In this document: piece by piece, positions 7,915 through 12,972 of the stretch | Layout of the letters: every line of letters starts with the position of its first letter | How positions within the stretch are numbered: position 1 is the first letter of the stretch | NCBI GenBank assembly: GCA_007123465.1 | Contig: SKLB01000259.1 | Span: forward strand, 1 to 12,972 | Source of the DNA: Spirochaetales bacterium | Lineage (GTDB): Bacteria; Spirochaetota; Spirochaetia; DSM-27196; PWMO01 | Length of the DNA stretch: 12,972 nucleotides | Direction of reading: 5' to 3' | Position numbers and translations under genes: made by a program | Notes under the pieces: generated by a model | Told to the model about the DNA's origin: nothing | Databases searched by the model: none | The model's input: only the letters and a program-made list of their open reading frames with translations

Positions 7915-9671
7915 GTTGCGCTCATGCTCGCCGCAACACTGAACAGCGCCCACGCCAGCAGCAGCGCCTGGATGGCAAGCAGCACAACCGCCGCGCCGAC
8001 ACTCCCGAGCGAGAGGACCAGAAACGCCAGCAGCACGCGAAAGACGTAGAAGTAGAGCACAATCAGGTGATGCAGTACAAACGGCAGCGTAAACAGCGCC
8101 AGTACGCCGAGCAATGCAGCCCGCCCGAGATAGTAGCTGCGCCAGCGGATACCGAGCGCAATCCCAAACAGCGAGAATATCAGCAAGCTGAACGGCAGTA
8201 GAACCCGCATCCCCAGCTCCACGTGCACCGGTTCCACCGCGAAACCAAAGTCCGGATAGATCCGTGCCTTCTGCAGCAGATCGGGTACCGCGGCAGACCT
8301 CAGGCCGTCATCGGCCGCTGCCAGCAGCTCCAGCCGACTGACCGGTGACCGGATTTCCAACACGTGGGCCACACTCTCATCGCGCGCGCCACTGAGGTAG
8401 TGCGGCTCTGAAACGGTACGCTGTTGGCGGTCAACCGCCCGCATGTTGAGAAAGCTGGAGGAGCCCCCATGGTGAGAGTCGCGCTGTTCTAGCTTGCCGT
8501 AGTCCGCGCGCAGGTGATAGATGATTTCACCGTCGGCGCCGTACTGCACGGCCTCGATACCCAGGGCGTAACGCCCGCCCGAGGCCAGGATCATCCGGTC
8601 TATATGTACAAACTCGTGCACGGCGCTGTTCGGCTGCTCGGCGACGGGACCGTTGCGAAACGTCAGGTTATGGCGCGTGGGAAATGCCTCGGCGCGTTCG
8701 ATTTCCTGCAGAAAAAACGACACGCGCTGGATCGCCTCGAGCGCCAGTGGGTAGTAGAGCTCAATATCGCGATCATCCGGGTAGTCCGCGCGCAGATCGG
8801 CAAACGCGTAGTACGCCTGGATCAGGCTCTGCCCCTGTTCATCGGACAACAAGCGGTAGGCGCGGCGCTTTCGTTCGTAGCGTTGCTGCTGGGCTGCTTC
8901 CTGGAGAGTCTGACCGAAGGTGCGCATCCCTTCATTGGCGTTGGCCAGGATGCGCCGCGCCTCTTCGCGGCCGGAATCGAGCGCCAGCGCCAGTCTGGCG
9001 TAGTAGTGCGCCGTGAAGAAATCCTGCTCCTCCATTGCCACCGCAGCGCGGTTTACAAGCTGCGTAACACTGGGTGCCTCGCGACGCGCCGCTCGCTGAA
9101 AGACCGAATCGCGGTCCGGCTGCGATTCGGTCTCACGCGCGTCCGCCAGAGCCCGGGCTGCATCCAGCTGAGCGCGGACCTCCCTGTTCTCGGGATCGAT
9201 GTTCAGATAGAGCGCGTAGTCAACCGCGGCCCGCTCGTACTCTCCGGCACGTTCGAACTGCTGCGCCTGGTCGAGCAACGCGAGTGCAAACTCGCTCTGG
9301 TAGACGTAGCTGTCGCGCCGCGCCGCGGCGTACGGCTGAATTATGCCCACGGCAACCGCGAACAGCATCGTGATCACGGTGAACAGCACCAGCGGGCCCT
9401 TAAGCGCACGCACCAGAGCGCGGTCCGCCGGACGCACACCCGACCCTAAGCCGGCAAACAGCGAATAGAGCAGCAGAACGGCGCTAAGGTGCGCGGTAGG
9501 CAGAACCTCGATAAACAGCGCAACGCCGTTCCAGAGGATCCATCCGGTCTGCAGTACCGGCAGCACAATGCGCCCGGGAAACATGAACATCGAGTAGGCG
9601 AGCATCGCGCCAAACGCCACGAGATAGACTGTCGCCAGCACGATGACCGCGGTGCGCCCCTGTCTATCCAC
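7911..9671 (-). CDS. Membrane protein with 3+3 membrane segments and a TPR-containing extracytoplasmic domain
   Basis: This 586-residue protein matches no family I can name. Three membrane segments lie at about 7-30, 49-75 and 93-115, and three more at about 488-508, 516-545 and 547-580. The loops after segment 2 (RPADRALVRALKG) and segment 4 (IRWRSYYLGR) are basic, so the N-terminus is inside and the region 116-487 is outside the cytoplasm. That region starts with TPR-like helices (about 127-160, with AGEYERAAVDYALYLNIDP, and about 204-235) and continues with a probable beta-rich part (about 350-450). The plan of three segments, periplasmic domain and three segments is that of LptF/LptG, but the inserted TPRs are not typical. 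The GTG start at 9671 overlaps the previous gene by 8 bp, and the stop overlaps the J-domain gene as ATGA. Confidence 0.85.
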   Translation of the reverse strand: MDRQGRTAVIVLATVYLVAFGAMLAYSMFMFPGRIVLPVLQTGWILWNGVALFIEVLPTAHLSAVLLLYSLFAGLGSGVRPADRALVRALKGPLVLFTVITMLFAVAVGIIQPYAAARRDSYVYQSEFALALLDQAQQFERAGEYERAAVDYALYLNIDPENREVRAQLDAARALADARETESQPDRDSVFQRAARREAPSVTQLVNRAAVAMEEQDFFTAHYYARLALALDSGREEARRILANANEGMRTFGQTLQEAAQQQRYERKRRAYRLLSDEQGQSLIQAYYAFADLRADYPDDRDIELYYPLALEAIQRVSFFLQEIERAEAFPTRHNLTFRNGPVAEQPNSAVHEFVHIDRMILASGGRYALGIEAVQYGADGEIIYHLRADYGKLEQRDSHHGGSSSFLNMRAVDRQQRTVSEPHYLSGARDESVAHVLEIRSPVSRLELLAAADDGLRSAAVPDLLQKARIYPDFGFAVEPVHVELGMRVLLPFSLLIFSLFGIALGIRWRSYYLGRAALLGVLALFTLPFVLHHLIVLYFYVFRVLLAFLVLSLGSVGAAVVLLAIQALLLAWALFSVAASMSAT

Positions 9672-10665
9672 CGTTCACTTCCCTCTTCCAATGTGAGAAA
9701 GACGGCATCACAACGCTGACAACCAGCAGCAGTAGTCCAACAGCCGCCAAAAGCAGCGCAGGAAGATAGGACAGGGGAAAGTTCGCCAAGGGCATCAGCC
9801 GCCCGAGCGCCTGCAACATGGTCTGGTCCAGCGATACGGGGAGCAGGTAGAGCAGCAGGCGCAGCCAGCCGATAGCCAGAATAGCGTTGAACAGCGGCCA
9901 ACGGGTCAGACGCACGATGACCCACGACATGACTATGATCAGCGCCAGCGCGGCAACCGTGAGAACCGCGGCCAGGCGATCTGTTCTTGCCAGCCCGGTC
10001 AGCGGCGCTGCGGTTCTGCGCGCGTCGTTGAGCATTCCGCTAACCAGCTGCGGCGGCTCTACGATGGTCCACGGGCCACCCTGCAGGTCGGACAGCATGA
10101 CGGTTCCCGGGGGGCTGGAAAATTGTATAGCGCCGATTATTGGGTCATAGCTCGCGCGCGGATGAACGCTGAAACCAGCGGCGCCATTCCGGCTGCCGGC
10201 CTGCGCGGCAGAGGCGCGCCAGAGCAGTACGTCGCGCAGTTGAGTTCCCTCGCGCCGGCCAACGTAGAGGGCCACCTGCGGCGAGCGCAACAGGACACCC
10301 GCAGCCGGCGCGCGCACCGGCTCACTTGCAGGCGGAGGCAACTGTAGAGGCAGCTCAACTGCTGCCACAGCAACCAACAGCGACGCCGCGAGCAGTACCC
10401 AGAGAAACGACAGCGCAACCGCAGGAGGACCGCTCAGACGCAGAAGCCGAAAGAGACTCAGAAACGCCGCCGCCACGGCACCGAGCACCAGCGCCGGCCG
10501 AATTCCGCGCATAATCAGCGGCAACAGGGCAGCAAACGGCAGGCCGCCGGCTGCCTGGTCATAGAATCGGCTCCACAAAGCCATCCCGTGTACCCCGCTA
10601 ATGAGGAGCACCAGCGCCAGGAAGGCGCCCAGATAGTACAGCGCAACGGCTAACCCGGACTTCAC
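9664..10665 (-). CDS. Membrane protein with 3+3 membrane segments
   Basis: This unrecognised protein has 333 residues from the GTG at 10665. Three membrane segments (about 5-31, 56-75 and 82-105) are followed by an extracytoplasmic region of roughly 120 residues rich in Pro, Ala, Ser and Gly, then three more segments that end near the C-terminus; the last is very Leu/Val-rich. The basic loop between segments 2 and 3 (RLLRLSG) puts the N-terminus inside. The layout matches that of its downstream partner, which it overlaps by 8 bp, so the two probably form a complex. I prefer GTG 10665, with AGGA ending 11 bases upstream, because it places the first membrane segment at the N-terminus. A TTG at 10704 would add 13 mostly polar and basic residues. 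No convincing promoter is visible directly upstream. Confidence 0.8.
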   Translation of the reverse strand: MKSGLAVALYYLGAFLALVLLISGVHGMALWSRFYDQAAGGLPFAALLPLIMRGIRPALVLGAVAAAFLSLFRLLRLSGPPAVALSFLWVLLAASLLVAVAAVELPLQLPPPASEPVRAPAAGVLLRSPQVALYVGRREGTQLRDVLLWRASAAQAGSRNGAAGFSVHPRASYDPIIGAIQFSSPPGTVMLSDLQGGPWTIVEPPQLVSGMLNDARRTAAPLTGLARTDRLAAVLTVAALALIIVMSWVIVRLTRWPLFNAILAIGWLRLLLYLLPVSLDQTMLQALGRLMPLANFPLSYLPALLLAAVGLLLLVVSVVMPSFSHWKREVNGG

Positions 10666-10744
10666 GTTGAGCAGAATCCTATCACGCGCCCGCCGACAAT
10701 GCAACCAAGCCGCGAATTGTTTGCAGCACGAGAGTATGCGTAAG

Positions 10745-10764
10745 TTTTCAACAGGTTATGCACA
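10745..10764 (+). repeat. Tandem DnaA-box-like nonamers
   Basis: TTTTCAACA (10745-10753) and TTATGCACA (10756-10764) are direct repeats 11 bp apart, each followed by GG. The second differs from the DnaA consensus TTATCCACA at one position and the first at two. A perfect box follows about 200 bp away in the same orientation. Binding by DnaA is inference. Confidence 0.4.
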
Positions 10765-10797
10765 GGCGGAAGCTTCGCGCTTGTATGATTTTATTGA

Positions 10798-10811
10798 CGG
10801 CCATGTGGCCG
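10798..10811. repeat. Perfect inverted repeat with 6-bp arms
   Basis: CGGCCA-TG-TGGCCG has 6-bp arms around a 2-bp centre. In RNA it would form at most a 5-bp hairpin with a 4-base loop, and no T-run follows on either strand. It is therefore more likely a protein-binding site than a terminator. It lies about 19 bp upstream of the promoter-like element at 10830. Confidence 0.35.
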
Positions 10812-10829
10812 ATTTCAGGACTGCGGACC

Positions 10830-10859
10830 TTGGCACGGTTTAATCGTATCTGATATAAC
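10830..10859 (+). promoter_or_regulatory. Promoter-like element with extended -10
   Basis: TTGGCA (10830-10835) and TATAAC (10854-10859) are separated by 18 bases, and TGA directly precedes the -10, completing a TGn extended -10. The two boxes match consensus at four and five of six positions. A strong Shine-Dalgarno-like GGAGG follows at 10867-10871 but leads to no normal gene on this strand, so the transcript could be a small RNA, a short peptide or antisense to the 3' end of the regulator gene. Confidence 0.4.
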
Positions 10860-10959
10860 ATTTTATGGAGGTTCAACGCGCTGGGCCCAAAGAAGTCGAC
10901 CGAATATGCGCTGCGCGCCTAAAAACTTGTGTAGCCATTTCGACAGAAGCTGATTTTGC

Positions 10960-11628
10960 TCACAGTTTATCCACAAGCGAATTGTGGCCCGATAACAGAT
11001 AACCCTCGCCCCTGACAGACTGTATGGCGCACGAGCCGGCATCCGATTCGAGGGTGCGTAGCTTACGCCGCAGCGAGGAGATATGGACGTCAACGGTTCG
11101 GGAATCTGCGGCGCCGTGGCCCCATATGGCGTAGTAGAGCGACTCCCTTCGGACAACCTCTCCGGCGTAGCGCAACAGCAGCTGCAGAATGCGGTACTCG
11201 GTGGCCGACAACGACGCTGAGGCCGCAACGCTCGAGACGCTGCCGGCACGCAGCGTCAAACCGAAACGGCTATCTGCACGTGCAGCAACCAGCAGGCGAC
11301 AACGCAGCCGGGCAAAAAGCTCGGCCGCACCCCATGGCGTGCGCATGAAGTCAGCCACACCGCGCATCAGTACGATAGGAATGAGCTCCGCCGGGCCAAA
11401 AGCGATGACCTGCGCGCTCAACAGCATGCCCGGTTGAATTACGCGCAGTTCGGGCAGCATGTGCCCCGGCAGTACCAGCGCATCGCAGCGCGGCAAATCG
11501 CCGAGCGCCCGCGACCACGAGAGGCACCACTGGCCCAACTGCGGCGTGTTATCCACATAGAGCCGGATCTGATCGGCGAGTGGAGTTGAAACTGCGATAC
11601 AGTGAACCGTGAGCCGGTCAGGTGTCAC
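10960..11628 (-). CDS. OmpR/PhoB-type winged-helix regulator with phosphorylation-dead receiver
   Basis: The protein has 222 residues. The C-terminal part (about 121-213) is an OmpR/PhoB winged-helix DNA-binding domain: LSATEYRIL (140-148), a recognition helix around SRTVDVHISSLRRKL (176-190) and the wing VRGEGYLL (205-212). The N-terminal part (about 6-115) has receiver-like order but lacks every phosphorylation residue. No acidic pair follows the first strand (CIAVST), the phospho-acceptor position is Pro54 in ALVLPGHMLP, and the conserved Lys before Pro is Thr97 (MRTPW). It should therefore act without a histidine kinase, perhaps by binding a ligand or partner. The GTG start overlaps the end of the PspA gene by 11 bp, so the two are coupled. 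No clear Shine-Dalgarno sequence is visible. The last codons contain a perfect DnaA-box nonamer. Confidence 0.88.
   Translation of the reverse strand: MTPDRLTVHCIAVSTPLADQIRLYVDNTPQLGQWCLSWSRALGDLPRCDALVLPGHMLPELRVIQPGMLLSAQVIAFGPAELIPIVLMRGVADFMRTPWGAAELFARLRCRLLVAARADSRFGLTLRAGSVSSVAASASLSATEYRILQLLLRYAGEVVRRESLYYAIWGHGAADSRTVDVHISSLRRKLRTLESDAGSCAIQSVRGEGYLLSGHNSLVDKL
10967..10975 (+). promoter_or_regulatory. Perfect DnaA-box nonamer
   Basis: TTATCCACA lies in the last codons of the winged-helix regulator gene (encoding VDK on the other strand). It is an exact match to the consensus and has the same orientation as the box at 11549 and the pair at 10745-10764. Confidence 0.45.
11549..11557 (+). 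promoter_or_regulatory. Perfect DnaA-box nonamer
   Basis: TTATCCACA lies inside the receiver part of the winged-helix regulator gene and is an exact consensus match. Being in coding sequence, it may be chance. Two exact copies within 600 bp of GC-rich DNA are nevertheless more than expected. Confidence 0.4.
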
Positions 11629-12412
11629 CGGATGATTCGTTCTTCAGCTTCTGCTTGAGCGCTTCAAGGGTCTCATCTATGTCTTGCGGCACATCCGAGC
11701 CGCCGGCGGCGTCCGAGGCCGGAGGGCCGCTCTTGTCTTCGAGCGCGATCTTCTCGCGCAGTGCATCCAGCAGCGTGTCGGACTCACCCGACGAACTCTC
11801 CAGCTTGGCAAACTCGCGCTCGAGTGAATCGTCCTGAATCTTGCCTTCGATCTCTTCGAGCGCCTCGTTCTCGGCCTCAATCTGGTCCATCTTGGCCGAC
11901 ATCTTGTCGAAGGCCTCGAATGCCGAGGTATCCGAGAGACCGCCGAGGGTCTCCTGCATCTTGCGCTGGGCCTCGGCGCGCTTGGCGCGCGCGATCAGCA
12001 TGTTGCGCTTGCGCTGCGCCTCGTCGATCTTCTGGTCCAGCCCGCGCAGTGAGAGCTTCAGCCGTTCAACCGCATCGCACTGTGCCTTCCACTGCTGCTC
12101 ATACTCGGCGGCCAGGTTCTCGTACTGCTGCTTCTGCTCCAGCGCCTGCCGCGCCAGGTCTTCGCGTTCGGACTTGAGCGCCAGAACCGCCTTGCGCTCC
12201 CACTCATCTGCCTGGGCACGGGTCTCGTCGATACGGCGCTTCAGCTTCTTCTCATCGGCAATTGCCGAAGCGACGCTCTTCTTGGAGTCGATCAGCTGCT
12301 GATTCATGTCCGAGATCAGCTGGTTCAGCATCTTCTCGGGGTTCTCAGCCTTGCTGATCATATCGTTGATGTTCGACTTAATCAGGCGGCGAAATCGATC
12401 AAACAATCCCAC
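11618..12412 (-). CDS. pspA: PspA/IM30 (Vipp1) family membrane-stress protein
   Basis: The protein has 264 residues, somewhat longer than E. coli PspA (222). The N-terminal amphipathic helix (MGLFDRFRRLIKSNINDMI) is the membrane sensor of the family. It is followed by long coiled-coil helices (about 25-155, with ENPEKML at 23-29), a break (GGLSDTSAFEAFDKM), a further acidic helix (about 170-225) and a short C-terminal helix (about 243-258) after a Gly/Ser/Pro linker. Members assemble into ESCRT-III-like rods and rings that protect or remodel the inner membrane. No PspF, PspB or PspC gene is present. Instead the gene lies between a STAS protein (6 bp upstream) and the pseudo-receiver regulator (11-bp overlap), which probably control it or respond to it. 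The GTG start is chosen because it begins the conserved MGLF; only a weak Shine-Dalgarno sequence is visible. Confidence 0.93.
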   Translation of the reverse strand: MGLFDRFRRLIKSNINDMISKAENPEKMLNQLISDMNQQLIDSKKSVASAIADEKKLKRRIDETRAQADEWERKAVLALKSEREDLARQALEQKQQYENLAAEYEQQWKAQCDAVERLKLSLRGLDQKIDEAQRKRNMLIARAKRAEAQRKMQETLGGLSDTSAFEAFDKMSAKMDQIEAENEALEEIEGKIQDDSLEREFAKLESSSGESDTLLDALREKIALEDKSGPPASDAAGGSDVPQDIDETLEALKQKLKNESSGDT

Positions 12413-12418
12413 GAAATC

Positions 12419-12970
12419 TTATCCCAGAAACACTTGTCCCGAGTTATCGATGGCCAGAATCGTCTTGCACTCGGAACAGCGGAATCGGCCTGCCCGCGTG
12501 GCTTTAAGCTTCTTGGAACAGATCGGACACTTGAATATCTTTGGAAAGACATCGGACTCGACCTTGGCTCCTCCCTTCTTGAAGAAATCCACCGCTTCAT
12601 CGAGGTTGTCCTTGATGTTGAAGAACTGCGAGAAACCGAGCAGCTGGAATACCTCGTACACTTTGGGCTGAATCTCCAGCAGCACCAGGTCTCCACCACG
12701 CGGCTTGACCGCTTTGAGAAACGCGGTAAACGACCCGATGCCGGTACTGGAAACGTAGTTCAGTCCGCCACAATGAAAGATGAGACGGGTGAAGCCCGAT
12801 TCAACCGCGCGCGTAACCCGCTTCTGGAAAAAATTGGAATTATAGGTGTCTATGTACCCTGTGAGGTACATGATCAGGCAGCCCTCGACAGAGTCTACTT
12901 TCTGGAGGCGGATCTTGAGGCTCTCGTCCTTTTCTTCGTCGAATCCCGCTACGATCTCGTTATTGCTCAT
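12419..12970 (-). CDS. STAS-domain protein with C-terminal zinc ribbon
   Basis: The protein has 183 residues. Residues about 17-130 form a STAS domain of the anti-sigma-factor-antagonist type, with LTGYIDTYNS and the phosphosite loop YVSSTGIGSF (72-81). The usual Asp-Ser-Ser is Ser74-Ser75-Thr76 here, so a phosphorylatable hydroxyl residue remains. The C-terminal 40 residues carry two CxxC pairs (Cys148/151 in CPIC and Cys165/168 in CSEC) 13 residues apart, a zinc-ribbon pattern that probably binds a protein or nucleic acid partner. Typical STAS antagonists end after about 110 residues, so the tail is an addition. The ATG at 12970 is 2 bases from the window edge, so I cannot exclude an upstream start, and no Shine-Dalgarno sequence can be checked. 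It is the first gene seen of the STAS-PspA-regulator unit. No partner kinase, phosphatase or sigma factor is in view. Confidence 0.87.
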   Translation of the reverse strand: MSNNEIVAGFDEEKDESLKIRLQKVDSVEGCLIMYLTGYIDTYNSNFFQKRVTRAVESGFTRLIFHCGGLNYVSSTGIGSFTAFLKAVKPRGGDLVLLEIQPKVYEVFQLLGFSQFFNIKDNLDEAVDFFKKGGAKVESDVFPKIFKCPICSKKLKATRAGRFRCSECKTILAIDNSGQVFLG

Positions 12971-12972
12971 GA

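Larger units (their letters stand above)
10666..10959. other. Intergenic region without a convincing gene
   Basis: This 294-bp stretch is more AT-rich than its surroundings. It separates the membrane-protein unit from the STAS-PspA unit, both on the minus strand. It contains a tandem pair of DnaA-box-like nonamers (10745-10764), a 14-bp inverted repeat (10798-10811) and a plus-strand promoter-like element (10830-10859). The promoter-like element leads into either a 45-codon frame (10865-11002) or a very short Rrf2-like reading (10881-10922). I see no hairpin followed by a T-run that could terminate the upstream operon. Confidence 0.6.

Noticed and set aside
7347..8201. 284-codon open frame on the plus strand
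   Set aside because: It runs antisense to the J-domain and membrane-protein genes, and its translation is extremely Arg/Ala/Pro/Gln-rich with no domain.
8514..9449. 311-codon open frame on the plus strand
   Set aside because: It is antisense to the TPR-containing membrane protein, whose frame shows membrane segments and coupled starts and stops. The antisense frame has none of these.
10798..10811. Rho-independent terminator for the STAS-PspA-regulator unit
   Set aside because: The inverted repeat is short, its loop is too small for a long stem, and no T-run follows on the minus strand.
10705..10959. Complete replication origin
   Set aside because: DnaA-like boxes are present, but there is no dnaA, dnaN, rpmH or gyrB nearby, and genes on both sides run in the same direction. 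I keep only the box cluster as a finding.
10863..11249. 128-codon open frame on the minus strand
   Set aside because: It is an out-of-frame shadow of the winged-helix regulator gene, rich in Arg, Cys, Ser and Pro, with no start signal.

Overview
The window is GC-rich, gene-dense bacterial chromosome and most likely comes from a free-living member of the Spirochaetota. I base this on the gene mix rather than on one decisive marker: a lipoprotein with a loose lipobox, a MurA with Asp in place of the catalytic Cys (known in Borrelia, but also in chlamydiae and mycobacteria), a STAS protein with a zinc-ribbon tail, and several membrane proteins that match no common family. No rRNA, tRNA, CRISPR array, insertion sequence or phage gene is visible.

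Layout. Positions 1-1829 (+) hold the 3' end of an unrecognised gene and an HD-domain protein that looks like a CCA-adding enzyme with a worn-out catalytic head. Positions 1836-4549 (-) are a two-gene threonine operon: an aspartate kinase followed by threonine synthase, joined by an ATGA overlap. A 107-bp divergent region carries a good promoter candidate for that operon and, facing the other way, a -10 box placed almost on top of the start codon of the next gene. Positions 4657-7161 (+) encode a lipoprotein with two Ca-binding-type loops and then MurA, the first committed step of peptidoglycan synthesis. Positions 7180-10665 (-) form a tightly coupled three-gene unit: two membrane proteins, each with three membrane segments, an extracytoplasmic domain and three more membrane segments, then a DjlA-like J-domain protein. 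Positions 10666-10959 contain no convincing gene but hold a promoter-like element, an inverted repeat and DnaA-box-like sequences. Positions 10960-12970 (-) are a STAS/zinc-ribbon protein, a PspA/IM30 protein and a winged-helix regulator whose receiver domain has lost its phosphorylation residues.

Working together. The kinase and threonine synthase act at the entrance and exit of threonine synthesis. The steps between them are not encoded here. MurA, the lipoprotein, the two membrane proteins, the DjlA-like protein and PspA all concern the cell envelope. The strongest candidate for an undescribed system is the STAS - PspA - pseudo-receiver cassette, which could be an envelope-stress circuit that does not use phosphorylation of its regulator. 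The second is the pair of 3+3 membrane proteins, whose topology resembles LptF/LptG although I see no clear sequence match.
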